64,000 bases of DNA from Paraburkholderia translucens (GTDB lineage Bacteria; Pseudomonadota; Gammaproteobacteria; Burkholderiales; Burkholderiaceae). The notes beneath the pieces were generated by a model. It worked only from the letters and a program-made list of their open reading frames with translations, ran no database searches and was not told the DNA's origin. The stretch spans positions 62,001-126,000 of the forward strand of contig NZ_JAJITC010000009.1 in the NCBI RefSeq assembly GCF_020881035.1, read 5' to 3'. The position numbers and the translations under genes were made by a program. Below, in pieces: positions 42,188-50,575 of this stretch (position 1 is its first letter; each line of letters opens with the position of its first letter).

Positions 42188-43624
42188 TCAGCGTCCAAAA
42201 AAGAGCCAGCCGGTCAGCGCAAACAACGGCAGCAGCACCGCGCCGGACCAGCCCATATACGCGAAAAAGCTCGGCATGCGCACGCCGCGCGATTGCGCGA
42301 TCGCCTTCACCATGAAGTTCGGCGCATTGCCAATGTAGGTGTTAGCGCCCATGAAGACGGCACCGGCCGAAATCGCCGCGAGCGTCGTAGCGCCGGTGCT
42401 CATCAAGGTCTGCGCATCTCCGCCGGCCAGGTTGAAGAACACGAGATAGGTCGGCGCGTTGTCGAGAAATGACGATAGCAGGCCGGTCGCCCAGAAGTAC
42501 ATGATGTCGCGCGGCTCGCCTGACGGCTCGTTCACCAGATGCACGATGCCCGCGAATGCGCCGGCTTCGCCTGCGCGCAGCATCATGATGACCGGCACGA
42601 TCGTCACGAAGATACCGGCGAACAGTTTGCCGACTTCCTCGATCGGCGCCCAGTTGAAGTCGTTGCCCGCGCGCGCGGCGCGCGGTGTCAACGCGAGCGA
42701 CAGCAGTGTGACGCCGATCAGCGCGGCGTCGCGCACGATGTTTTGCAACGCGAGGTGCGTGCCGAACACATCGAATGCTATTTGCGGGCGCCACAGCCCG
42801 CTCATCAGCACGAGCGCAATCACCGCGGCGAGCAGCACGAAATTGATCTTCCCGTCGACGCCGAGCGGCGCCCCATCGGGCGTGGGATCGAGGAACGCTG
42901 AACGCACCTCCTCGCGCCGGTGAAAGTAGTACGAGTCGAGCGCATAGAAAGCGACGAGCAGCATGCCGCTCACGAACAGCATGGGCCGCGCGAGATGCTG
43001 GGTGGTCCAGAAGAAGCCCACGCCTTCGAGAAAGCCGAGGAACAGCGGCGGGTCGCCGAGCGGCGACAGCGCCCCCCCGACGTTCGCGACGAGGAAAATG
43101 AAGAACACGACGACGTGGGTCACATGGCGGCGATTATCGTTTGCGCGCAGCAACGGGCGGATCAGCAGCATCGCGGCGCCAGTCGTACCCATCACGCTCG
43201 CGAGCAAGGTGCCGAGCGCGAGAATCGCAGTGTTCAGACGCGGGGAGCCATGCAGATTGCCGCGCACGCAGATGCCGCCCGCGACGGTGTAGAGCGCGGT
43301 CAGCAGGATGATGAAGGGGATGTACTCGTCGAACATGGCATGCGCGAGCGCACCGAGCGCCGCGCTCACGCCGAAGCTCGCTGCAAACGGCGCGAGGAAA
43401 GCGAGCGCCCACGCCGCCGCGATCTTGCCGAAATGGTGATGCCAGAAGGCTGGCGCCACGAGTGGAAAGATTGCGATCGACAGCAGCACACCCGCGAAAG
43501 GCAAGCCCCACAGCGCCGACAGATGCGCGCCGTCGAGCGTTGCAGCCAGCACGGGCCGCGAGCACAGCGCAAGCATTGATGCCACGGCGAGGCACAGGCC
43601 CGCGCGGCCCGCCCGCGAACTCAT
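42188..43624 (-). CDS. NhaD-like sodium:proton antiporter
   Basis: A 478-residue membrane protein with a leading hydrophobic signal-like segment and about 12 transmembrane stretches. Recognisable points are VMGTTGAAMLLIRPLLRAN, VANVGGALSPLGDPPLFLGFL near residue 180, LLSSFLDNAPTYLVFFNLAGG near 385 and MGANTYIGNAPNFMVKAIAQ near 425, the paired half-sites of the NhaD/ArsB-type ion transporters. Start ATG 43624 is chosen because the earlier in-frame position at 43723 lies inside the upstream gene. Confidence 0.88.
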   Translation of the reverse strand: MSSRAGRAGLCLAVASMLALCSRPVLAATLDGAHLSALWGLPFAGVLLSIAIFPLVAPAFWHHHFGKIAAAWALAFLAPFAASFGVSAALGALAHAMFDEYIPFIILLTALYTVAGGICVRGNLHGSPRLNTAILALGTLLASVMGTTGAAMLLIRPLLRANDNRRHVTHVVVFFIFLVANVGGALSPLGDPPLFLGFLEGVGFFWTTQHLARPMLFVSGMLLVAFYALDSYYFHRREEVRSAFLDPTPDGAPLGVDGKINFVLLAAVIALVLMSGLWRPQIAFDVFGTHLALQNIVRDAALIGVTLLSLALTPRAARAGNDFNWAPIEEVGKLFAGIFVTIVPVIMMLRAGEAGAFAGIVHLVNEPSGEPRDIMYFWATGLLSSFLDNAPTYLVFFNLAGGDAQTLMSTGATTLAAISAGAVFMGANTYIGNAPNFMVKAIAQSRGVRMPSFFAYMGWSGAVLLPLFALTGWLFFGR

Positions 43625-43697
43625 GCCGATACAGGCCGTGCGACAGTTTGCAACCGCACGGGTCGCGAATGCGCTACCACGCCGCCGCGCGACGCGT

Positions 43698-44360
43698 TCA
43701 AGCATCCTGCACGACGATTGCATGCACCCGGTAAGGGCCGTGCGCGCCCAGCACGATGGTCTGCTCGATGTCGCCGGTACGCGATGGTCCCGAGACGAAA
43801 TTGACCGCGCGCGGCAGCTCGCCGCGCTCCTTGCGGATCAGACCGAACGCCTCTTCATGACCGGCGACGATGCGTGACGCCGGCACGATCGCGATATGCG
43901 TCTGCGGCAGCAGCGCAGCCGACGCGTACGTCTCGGGTCCGGACAGCAACACGAGCGTGCCGGTCTCCGCAGTCGCGCAGAAGCAGCCGGTGAGACCGAC
44001 CGCGTCCTGGTCTTGCGGTTTGCGAAATTCGACGATGAGGCCGGCTTCGGCCCACGGCAGCTCGTGCAGCGTTTGCCATGCGATGGCCTGCAACGGCAAG
44101 CCCTGTTGCGTCAGATAGCGATGCGCGGCGGCGGGCACTTCGGCGAGGGTTTGAACGGTGTCGACGGTGCTCGCCATTTTCTGCGCTTCTTCGATGAAGC
44201 GCGCGCGCAGGTCGGCGGGCATGTCCGGGCGCGGACCGGCCGGATGACGCGCGAGATAGTCTGCCGCGGCTTCGCGCTCGGCGGCGCTCGGTTCGGGCTC
44301 ACGCCCTTGCGCGGCGCGGATGCGCGCCAGAATGTTGCGGCGGGCAATCGATGTGTCCAT
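43698..44360 (-). CDS. LUD-domain protein (LutC/YkgG type)
   Basis: A 220-residue member of the LUD family, related to LutC of the LutABC lactate oxidation complex. It shows ILARIRAAQGREPEP at the N-terminus, DAVGLTGCFCATAETGTLVLLSG near residue 120 and VNFVSGPSRTGDIEQTIVLGAHGP near 190, the usual C-terminal signature. No lutA or lutB gene is within the window, so its partners are elsewhere or it acts apart. It lies between pncB and the antiporter gene on the same strand. Confidence 0.88.
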   Translation of the reverse strand: MDTSIARRNILARIRAAQGREPEPSAAEREAAADYLARHPAGPRPDMPADLRARFIEEAQKMASTVDTVQTLAEVPAAAHRYLTQQGLPLQAIAWQTLHELPWAEAGLIVEFRKPQDQDAVGLTGCFCATAETGTLVLLSGPETYASAALLPQTHIAIVPASRIVAGHEEAFGLIRKERGELPRAVNFVSGPSRTGDIEQTIVLGAHGPYRVHAIVVQDA

Positions 44361-44548
44361 GGGCGAAATCCTCGTGTCGACAGCCGTGCGATATGGCGAG
44401 GATTATACCGGCGGCCCTTTGCGCGAACACCCTGGCCGAACGGCATATTGTCGAACGTCGCGAGCGCGGCGACACTGTTCGCCACGACAACCAGAACACA
44501 AGCAGATGATGACCACGCAATGAACCGATAAGCAAGCCGCAAAGCGCG

Positions 44549-45745
44549 CTACTTCGCCGCTTCTTCTTCCGGCTGCGCGATCCCGAATACCTGACGCAGA
44601 TAGGCGAGATACGCCTTGTCCTCGCACATGTTCTTGCCCGGTGAGTCCGACAATTTCGCGACCGGCTGACCATTGCAGCGAACCATCTTGATGACGATCT
44701 GCAGCGGGTTGTACCCAAGGTCGTTGGTCAGATTGGTGCCCACACCGAACGCGAGCTTGCAGCGGCCGCGGAACCGCTCGTATAGCTGCAGCACCTTCGG
44801 GATGTCGAGCGCGTCGGAGAACACGAGGATCTTGGTGCGCGGGTCGCAGCGATTGGCCTCGTAGTGCTTGAGCAGGCGCTCGCCCCAGTCGAACGGATCG
44901 CCGGAATCATGTCGCGCGCCATCGAAGAGCTTGCAAAAGTACATGTCGAAGTCGCGCAGGAACGCCTGCATGCCGTACACGTCCGAAAGCGCAATTCCGA
45001 GGTCGCCGCGATACTCCTTCGCCCACATCTCGAAGCCGAAGATCTGCGAGTCGCGCAGGCGCGGACCGAGCGCCTGGCAAGCTTGCAGATACTCGTGCGC
45101 CATCGTGCCGAGCGGCGTCAGGCTGTGCTTCATTGCGTAGAAGACGTTGCTCGTGCCGGCGAACTGCTCGCCGAGGCCGTCTTTCAGCGTGAGGATCACC
45201 TCCTCGTGCCACTGCTTCGAGAAGCGGCGGCGCGTGCCGTAGTCGGCGATCTTGCAGTCGGCGAACTCCGGACGCGCGCCGAGCAACTGGATCTTGTCGA
45301 GCAGACGGCCGCGGCCCACGTGGTAGTCGGGTGTTTGCTGGGTATTGCGAAAATAGACTTCATTGACGATCGCGAGCACCGGAATTTCGAAAAGGATCGT
45401 ATGCAGCCACGGCCCCTTGATGTCGATGTCGATTTCGCCATTGCCCTTCGGCGACGGCGTGATCGAAATGTACTTCTCGTTCAGATGGAACAGCGCGAGG
45501 AACTCGATGAAGTCGCCCTTGATGAAGCGCATGCGCCGCAAGTAATCGAGCTCGTCGTCGCTGAAACGCAGTTCGCAGAGCTTGCGGACTTCGTCGCGAA
45601 TCTCGTCGATGTACGGCACCAGGTCAACATTCGGCGTGCGGCAGCGGAAACGGTACTCCACGTTCGCCGCGGGGAAGTGATGCAACACCACCTGCATCAT
45701 CGTGAACTTGTACAGATCGGTATCGAGCAGCGAAGTAATAATCAT
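44549..45745 (-). CDS. pncB: Nicotinate phosphoribosyltransferase
   Basis: PncB makes nicotinate mononucleotide from nicotinate, PRPP and ATP in NAD salvage. The 398-residue product matches proteobacterial PncB in length and begins MIITSLLDTDLYKFTMMQVVLHHF (two overlapping ATGs; 45745 gives the family start). Further motifs are GRRRFSKQWHEEV with the active-site region near residue 170, GTSNVFYAM near 190 and HDSGDPFDWGERLL near 275. The last residues (QPEEEAAK) form a short acidic tail. Confidence 0.96.
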   Translation of the reverse strand: MIITSLLDTDLYKFTMMQVVLHHFPAANVEYRFRCRTPNVDLVPYIDEIRDEVRKLCELRFSDDELDYLRRMRFIKGDFIEFLALFHLNEKYISITPSPKGNGEIDIDIKGPWLHTILFEIPVLAIVNEVYFRNTQQTPDYHVGRGRLLDKIQLLGARPEFADCKIADYGTRRRFSKQWHEEVILTLKDGLGEQFAGTSNVFYAMKHSLTPLGTMAHEYLQACQALGPRLRDSQIFGFEMWAKEYRGDLGIALSDVYGMQAFLRDFDMYFCKLFDGARHDSGDPFDWGERLLKHYEANRCDPRTKILVFSDALDIPKVLQLYERFRGRCKLAFGVGTNLTNDLGYNPLQIVIKMVRCNGQPVAKLSDSPGKNMCEDKAYLAYLRQVFGIAQPEEEAAK

Positions 45746-46036
45746 GATGGTACGAACTGGACCGCTGAAAAAACGAAAAGGGCTCACGGCACCCTTGCAA
45801 CGGACGCGCTGAGCCGAGCGGCGCGCCAACCTGACGCATGTTACCCGAATGCGTCCGAATCCAGCGCGCCACCGGACCTTCGCCTGTCGTCCGTGGAGGC
45901 TCGCGGCACCCCATAAACTAATCACAAAAACATATAAGACGCGCGGGCCGATGCTTCATGTGCCTCTTGACGTTACGTTACAATAGCTCTTTCGGCGTCC
46001 GCGCCTTCCCTGATTCCGCATGCAGGAGCTGCCTGA

Positions 46037-46360
46037 ATGACTCACGTTGTGACCGAAAGCTGCATCAAGTGCCGCTATACCGACTGTGTCGATGTGTGCC
46101 CGGTGGACTGCTTTCGCGAAGGTCCCAACTTCCTCGCGATCGACCCCGATGAATGCATCGACTGCGCCGTGTGCGTGGCCGAGTGCCCGGTGAATGCCAT
46201 CTATGCTGAAGAAGACGTGCCGGGCGACCAGCAGAACTTCATCGCGCTGAACGCCGATCTGGCGAAGGCGTGGCCGAGCATCACGAAAACCAAGGCGCCG
46301 CTTCCGGAAGCCGACGAATTCAAGGACGTGAAGGAAAAGCTCGCGCTGCTCGCGCGCTGA
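46037..46360 (+). CDS. fdxA: 7Fe ferredoxin FdxA
   Basis: A 107-residue ferredoxin with a [3Fe-4S] and a [4Fe-4S] cluster. The cysteines are in ESCIKCRYTDCVDVCPVDCF (residues 8-26) and DECIDCAVCVAECPVN (about 38-53), followed by the roughly 50-residue C-terminal extension (NFIALNADLAKAWPSITKTK) typical of Azotobacter-type FdI/FdxA. It is divergent from pncB; TACAAT at about 45979-45984 could be the -10 element of its promoter. Confidence 0.96.
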   Translation: MTHVVTESCIKCRYTDCVDVCPVDCFREGPNFLAIDPDECIDCAVCVAECPVNAIYAEEDVPGDQQNFIALNADLAKAWPSITKTKAPLPEADEFKDVKEKLALLAR

Positions 46361-46437
46361 GCGCGGCCGCCGGCAACCGTCGCTTGTCACCCTTGCTCCG
46401 CCGATTCAGATTTAATAGCGGGATGAGCGCGGGGGTA

Positions 46438-46466
46438 TTGACAGACGTTTTAGCCGCACCTACAAT
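46438..46466 (+). promoter_or_regulatory. Near-consensus sigma-70 promoter for tRNA-Asn genes
   Basis: TTGACA (46438-46443) and TACAAT (46461-46466) are separated by exactly 17 bp. The first tRNA starts 28 bp further on. The -35 box is perfect and the -10 box has one mismatch, as expected for a strong stable-RNA promoter. Confidence 0.85.
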
Positions 46467-46493
46467 TTCGCTTCTCTGCTGTTGTTGTTCTGT

Positions 46494-46569
46494 TCCTCGA
46501 TAGCTCAGTCGGTAGAGCGCCGGACTGTTAATCCGTAGGTCCCTGGTTCGAGCCCAGGTCGAGGAGCCA
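46494..46569 (+). tRNA. tRNA-Asn (GTT), first copy
   Basis: A 76-nt cloverleaf with encoded CCA. The acceptor stem TCCTCGA pairs with TCGAGGA, the anticodon loop reads CTGTTAA with anticodon GTT (asparagine), and the T arm is CCTGG-TTCGAGC-CCAGG. It is followed by a terminator-like hairpin and then an identical second copy. Confidence 0.97.
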
Positions 46570-46582
46570 AGAATTGCAAAAG

Positions 46583-46607
46583 CCCGTTAATCAAAACGGG
46601 TTTTTTT
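46583..46607 (+). terminator. Terminator-like hairpin between the tRNA-Asn genes
   Basis: CCCGTT (46583-46588) pairs with AACGGG (46595-46600), followed by seven T. It lies 14 bp after the first tRNA. Some transcripts must pass it if the second copy has no promoter of its own; I see none in the 25 bp between the T-run and the second tRNA. Confidence 0.8.
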
Positions 46608-46631
46608 ATGTAGATCAAGTTGTACTGCTGT

Positions 46632-46707
46632 TCCTCGATAGCTCAGTCGGTAGAGCGCCGGACTGTTAATCCGTAGGTCCCTGGTTCGAGCCCAGGTCGA
46701 GGAGCCA
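46632..46707 (+). tRNA. tRNA-Asn (GTT), second copy
   Basis: Identical in all 76 nt to the first copy, 138 bp downstream of it, including CCA. A few bases before it (GCTGTTCC) are also shared, consistent with tandem duplication. A strong terminator follows at 46716-46742. Confidence 0.97.
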
Positions 46708-46715
46708 AAATTCTG

Positions 46716-46745
46716 AAAGGCCCGCATCCGTGCGGGCCTTTTGTT
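46716..46745 (+). terminator. Terminator after the second tRNA-Asn
   Basis: AAAGGCCCGCA (46716-46726) pairs perfectly with TGCGGGCCTTT (46731-46741) around a 4-nt loop and runs into TTTGTTTT. It ends the tRNA transcript. Confidence 0.9.
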
Positions 46746-46854
46746 TTCGCGGCTTGGATTCCGGGCCCCGCGCCGTTATACGATGGCGGCTTCACGGCGC
46801 ACGTTTCACTCCTCTCCGGCGCCGGCCCACTCCAGACACTGAACCGGCAAGCTC

Positions 46855-47331
46855 ATGAAAATCACCTCGCTACGCATCGGGCTCGCGGCCGTCGGCGCGC
46901 TGCTGCTCTCTTCGGCGCAGGGCGAAGAAATCGCCAGCGTCAATACGAATTTCCACGTTACCGGCTCTGACCGCGTGGTCGTCGAGGCGTACGACGATCC
47001 CGTCGTGCAAGGCGTCACCTGCTACGTGTCGCGCGCGCGGACCGGCGGTATCAAGGGCACGCTCGGCATCGCCGAAGATCCGACCGAGGCCTCGATTGCG
47101 TGTCGCCAGGTCGGGCCGCTGAATTTCACCGGCCCCGTCAAACAGAAGGACGACGTGTTTTCGGTCAGCATGTCGCTGATCTTCAAGTCGCTGCACGTGG
47201 TACGCGTAGTCGACACGAAGCGCAACGCGTTGGTCTATCTGACCTACAGCGACCGCGTGGTGAGCGGCAGCGCGAAAAATAGCGTAAGCGCCGTGCCGAT
47301 GCCGCCCGGCACGACGATTCCTGTCAAATAA
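46855..47331 (+). CDS. creA: CreA family protein
   Basis: A 158-residue exported protein with a signal peptide ending about residue 23 (LLSSAQG-EE). The mature part follows the CreA family: ASVNTNFHVTGSDRVVVEAYDDP, VQGVTCYVSRARTGGIKGTLG and SIACRQVGP. CreA proteins are periplasmic; their biochemical role is unknown, and the name comes from linkage to creBCD in E. coli. There is no creBCD here. Confidence 0.92.
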   Translation: MKITSLRIGLAAVGALLLSSAQGEEIASVNTNFHVTGSDRVVVEAYDDPVVQGVTCYVSRARTGGIKGTLGIAEDPTEASIACRQVGPLNFTGPVKQKDDVFSVSMSLIFKSLHVVRVVDTKRNALVYLTYSDRVVSGSAKNSVSAVPMPPGTTIPVK

Positions 47332-47433
47332 GCGAGAGTGACGGCGCCGGCGGCGCGCGGCGGTGCACGCGGGGGCCCGCCGCCGTCTCCGGCTACGAGG
47401 CGTTAAACTGAGCGGTCCTGCCGGACTTTCGTC

Positions 47434-48276
47434 ATGACCGCCACGCCTCGTTTCCGCGATTCCGCCCGCTACTGGCGCACGCCGCTTCTGCCCGGCGCGG
47501 ATCTGCTCACCGCCGAATATCACGACCATGAGTTTGCGCCGCATTGGCACGACGCCTACACGATTCCAGTGATCATGGCGGGCGCGGAATGCTACCGGTA
47601 TCTCGGCGAGAACCATGTCGCCGAAGCGGGCAGCGTGCCGATCATCAATCCGGGCGAGTTGCATACCGGCTCGAGGGCGGTCGAGGCCGGCTGGCGGTAT
47701 CGCGTGATGTATGCGCCGGTAGACTTTATCCGCGCGCTTGCCGACGAAGTGGCCGGCAAGCCGCAAGCCTTGCCATGGTTCGCGCCCGGCGTGATCCACG
47801 ATGCCGATCTCGCCATACGGCTCGCGCGCGCCCACCGTCTGCTCGAGGCCGGCGACGACCCGCTCGCGGCCGAAGCCGCGATGCTCGACGCACTGTCCAC
47901 GCTACTGGTCCGGTACGCACAGACGCGTCCCGTCTCCACGCGCATCGCCACCGACGACACGCGTGTCGCGCTCATGCAGGAGCGTCTGGCTGGCGATCTC
48001 GTCGAACCGGTGACGCTCGCCGAGGTTGCAAAGGCGGCGGGTCTGTCGCCGTTCCACGCGGCGCGGCTGTTCGCGCAATCGACTGGCCTGCCGCCGCACG
48101 CGTGGCGCAATCAGGTGCGCCTGCAACGCGCACTCGCGCCGTTGCGCGCCGGCGTTCCGGTGACCGAGGTCGCCGCCGCCAGCGGCTTTACCGACCAGAG
48201 CCATTTCACGCGGCATTTCCGGCGCATGTTCGGCGTACCGCCGGGCCAATGGCAAGGCACGCACCGCGCCGCGTAA
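47434..48276 (+). CDS. AraC-family transcriptional regulator
   Basis: A 280-residue regulator with an N-terminal cupin (HDHEFAPHWHDAYTIPVI near residues 31-48, PGELHTG near 75) and a C-terminal AraC DNA-binding domain of two helix-turn-helix units (VTLAEVAKAAGLSPFHAARLF near 192 and VTEVAAASGFTDQSHFTRHFRRMFG, cited in part, near 240). The adjacent azlCD genes are downstream on the same strand, and this class often controls such exporters, so azlCD is a reasonable but unproven target. Confidence 0.92.
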   Translation: MTATPRFRDSARYWRTPLLPGADLLTAEYHDHEFAPHWHDAYTIPVIMAGAECYRYLGENHVAEAGSVPIINPGELHTGSRAVEAGWRYRVMYAPVDFIRALADEVAGKPQALPWFAPGVIHDADLAIRLARAHRLLEAGDDPLAAEAAMLDALSTLLVRYAQTRPVSTRIATDDTRVALMQERLAGDLVEPVTLAEVAKAAGLSPFHAARLFAQSTGLPPHAWRNQVRLQRALAPLRAGVPVTEVAAASGFTDQSHFTRHFRRMFGVPPGQWQGTHRAA

Positions 48277-48418
48277 CGCCCCATACGCGGCGCCATCGGC
48301 GCCTGCAACGCGCGCCGTGAGCGCGCCGCCGCAATCCGCCCCTGCCATCATCCACCAGCCATCCCGCCGCAAGAACGTACAAGTCCGAACGCCGGTCAGC
48401 CGCTATGCTTGCGCAATC

Positions 48419-48425
48419 AAGGAGG
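48419..48425 (+). promoter_or_regulatory. Ribosome binding site that sets a TTG start for azlC
   Basis: AAGGAGG is a perfect Shine-Dalgarno sequence. It lies 6 bp before TTG 48432 and falls inside the reading frame if the upstream ATG 48405 is used, which has no comparable site. Confidence 0.75.
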
Positions 48426-48431
48426 CTCAGA

Positions 48432-49193
48432 TTGACCGATTTCAGCCAAGGCCAGCCCAACCGGGGCGGCCATCTCAAAGAATTCGCCGCCGGCGCGCGC
48501 GACATCATCCCGATGATGGTGGGGGCCGCGCCGTTCGGCGTAATTTTCGGCACGCTCGTGACGTCCGGCCCGCTGCATCCGTGGCACGGACAGTTGATGT
48601 CGCTCGTCGTCTTCGCGGGCTCCGCCCAGTTCATCGCGCTCGGGCTCATCGCGGGGCACGCGAGCTTCGCCGTGATCTGGGCGACCACGCTCGTCGTCAA
48701 TCTGCGTCACGTGCTGTATAGCGCGACGCTCGCGCCGCACGTCGCGCATCTGCCGAAGCGCTGGCGCTGGGCGCTCGGCGCGCTGCTTACCGACGAGGTC
48801 TTCGCGGTCGCGTGGGAGCACTACCGGCATCGCGAGCCGGGCACGGTCGGCCCGCACTACTTCTTTGGCGCCGGCATCGCGATGTATCTGAACTGGCAGT
48901 TGTGGACCGTCGCCGGCCTGCTGTTCGGCGCGGCCTTCCCGGGCCTGCAGTCGCTCGGTCTCGACTTCGCGATGGTCGCGACGTTCATCGCGATCGTCGT
49001 GCCGCAACTGGTTGCGCTGCGCTATATCGCGGCGGCCGTCACCGCCGGTGCGCTGGCGTTCTTCTGGCAGGCATGGCCGTACAAGCTCGGCCTGCTCGGC
49101 GCAGTGTTCGCGGGGGTCGCGCTCGGCGTGCTGCTGTCGATGCCGCGTCTGAACCTGCGCGGCACGCGCCGTAGCGTGGAGGCTACGCGATGA
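48432..49193 (+). CDS. azlC: AzlC family inner-membrane protein (branched-chain amino acid exporter large subunit)
   Basis: AzlC with AzlD exports branched-chain amino acids or analogues. The product (253 residues from TTG 48432, 262 if ATG 48405 were used) begins with FAAGARDIIPMMVGAAPFGVIFGTL, cited in part, and has SLVVFAGSAQFIALGLI, NLRHVLYSATLAPH and LTDEVFAVAWEHY, all typical of AzlC. There are about seven hydrophobic segments. The TTG start is preferred because of the AAGGAGG directly before it. It overlaps azlD by ATGA. Confidence 0.92.
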   Translation: MTDFSQGQPNRGGHLKEFAAGARDIIPMMVGAAPFGVIFGTLVTSGPLHPWHGQLMSLVVFAGSAQFIALGLIAGHASFAVIWATTLVVNLRHVLYSATLAPHVAHLPKRWRWALGALLTDEVFAVAWEHYRHREPGTVGPHYFFGAGIAMYLNWQLWTVAGLLFGAAFPGLQSLGLDFAMVATFIAIVVPQLVALRYIAAAVTAGALAFFWQAWPYKLGLLGAVFAGVALGVLLSMPRLNLRGTRRSVEATR

Positions 49194-49513
49194 GCTACGT
49201 CGTTCTGATCGTCGGCATGGCCGCGATTACATGGTTGATACGCGCGGCCGTGTTCGTGCTTGGCGACCGGCTCGTGTTCCCGCCGCTTCTGCGCACCGCG
49301 CTCGGCTTCGTGCCTGTCACGGTGCTGACGGCGATCATCGTACCGATGGCCGTTTCGCCGCACGGCACCAGCGCCGAGTTGACATGGCGCAACCCGCAAC
49401 TGGTCGGCGCGCTCGCGGCGATCGTCGTCAGTGCGCTGACGCGCCGGCCGCTGCTGACGATTGCAGTCGGCCTCGTCGTGTTCTTCGTCTGGCAGGGCGT
49501 CGTGCTGAAGTAA
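49190..49513 (+). CDS. azlD: AzlD family small membrane protein
   Basis: A 107-residue protein with four hydrophobic stretches, including YVVLIVGMAAITWLIRAAVF at the N-terminus and LRTALGFVPVTVLTAIIVPM near residue 38. It is the usual partner of AzlC and its ATG overlaps the azlC stop, which points to stoichiometric synthesis. Confidence 0.93.
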   Translation: MSYVVLIVGMAAITWLIRAAVFVLGDRLVFPPLLRTALGFVPVTVLTAIIVPMAVSPHGTSAELTWRNPQLVGALAAIVVSALTRRPLLTIAVGLVVFFVWQGVVLK

Positions 49514-49761
49514 GCGCACTCTTCGCGCCCGCCCACCAACTCATCAGCGCTCCGCTGACGCCGCGCCGGCCGCCCTCAAGTTTCCCGCCACCCCGCCGAT
49601 ATGCAGTCGAGGTCCGCTCATCGGGAGTCGTCCCGCTGGTTACGCGGCAACAGGATGGAATCAGGCGCGTCGGCAGCCGGCGTCGCGTCGCCCCGGTCCG
49701 CATCCGGACGGGCGATCTTGCGGCGGCACGCCGCGCGCGGCCGCATTAAACGGGATAACAC

Positions 49762-50529
49762 ATGGGTCAAATCACCCTGAAGCTCAAGGACGAGACTGTC
49801 GCGTCGCTGCGCAAGGACTTCGAGGCGTTTTTGCGTGTCTCGCTGAAGCTCGATCCGCAGTTCGCGACGCCGTCGTTCGAGGACTTCTTGCGCGCGAAGC
49901 TGCTCGACAACATGGTGCCGCTCACCGAGCACGCAGTGCAGCGGATGCTGCAGGGCGGCCAGTACGCGTGGGCCAAACGCACGCTCGACAAAGAGTTTCC
50001 GGACGTCGTTTCGATCCTGATGCGCCAGGCGAGCGAGTTCGGCTTCGGTTTCGCGTCACGCTCCGAATGGACGCCCGAGGAGCACGCCAAGCAATGCCGC
50101 GAGTGGGCGGCTGCGATCGTCAAGGAAGCGGAAGGCGATGCGGCGCTGATCGACCCGCTCGCCGCCCAGATCAAGAGCACGGTGCAGGACATTCAGGCGC
50201 TCGAGGAAGAGATGCAGACGCCGGCATGGCGGCTCGTCGAATCGCTGCGTCAGCGCATCTACGAAGCGAAGATCGCATGCGAGACGAGCGTGGGGAGCAC
50301 CGCGCGCGAGAAGCTCGGCGAACTGCGCGGGCTCTTGCGGCTCGGCATTTCGCATGGCACGTTCCAGAAGCAGGAAGCGCAGCAGATCATGGAATATCTG
50401 CGGCTGCTCAAGCCGGAGATCTTCGTCGAGGAGCCGTACGACGTGTTTTCGCGGCTCGCGGCATGGCTGCGCAACTTTTTCGTACCGCCGGCTCCGGTCG
50501 CGAAACAACAGCAGCACCAGTCGCGCTGA
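49762..50529 (+). CDS. Conserved-looking soluble protein of unknown function
   Basis: A 255-residue protein that I do not recognise. It starts MGQITLKLKDETVASLRKDF, is mostly helical, and has amphipathic heptad-like stretches at about 130-190 (KSTVQDIQALEEEMQTPAWR) suggesting a coiled coil. Near residue 80 is FPDVVSILMRQASEFGFGF. The C-terminus is a Gln/Pro-rich tail after AAWLRNFFVPP. No signal peptide or membrane segment is seen. ATG 49762 lies after GGATAACAC with a weak ribosome site. It is convergent with the helicase gene and separated from azlD by 248 bp, so no operon partner suggests its role. Confidence 0.75.
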   Translation: MGQITLKLKDETVASLRKDFEAFLRVSLKLDPQFATPSFEDFLRAKLLDNMVPLTEHAVQRMLQGGQYAWAKRTLDKEFPDVVSILMRQASEFGFGFASRSEWTPEEHAKQCREWAAAIVKEAEGDAALIDPLAAQIKSTVQDIQALEEEMQTPAWRLVESLRQRIYEAKIACETSVGSTAREKLGELRGLLRLGISHGTFQKQEAQQIMEYLRLLKPEIFVEEPYDVFSRLAAWLRNFFVPPAPVAKQQQHQSR

Positions 50530-50575
50530 GCGGGCATTGCGCCGAGCATCGGGCGCAAGCCGGCGCGGCCCGCTC
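50528..50575. terminator. Two-tier hairpin between convergent genes
   Basis: GAGCGGGC (50528-50535) pairs with GCCCGCTC (50568-50575), and inside it TTGCGCC (50537-50543) pairs with GGCGCAA (50552-50558). The structure spans the stop codons of the 255-residue protein and the helicase. It has no T-run on either side, so termination may be Rho-dependent or the hairpin may protect 3' ends. Confidence 0.45.

Noticed and set aside
46494..46707. tRNA-Asn pair as an attachment site for an integrated island
   Set aside because: No integrase, no partial tRNA copy elsewhere in the window, and flanking genes are ordinary core genes.
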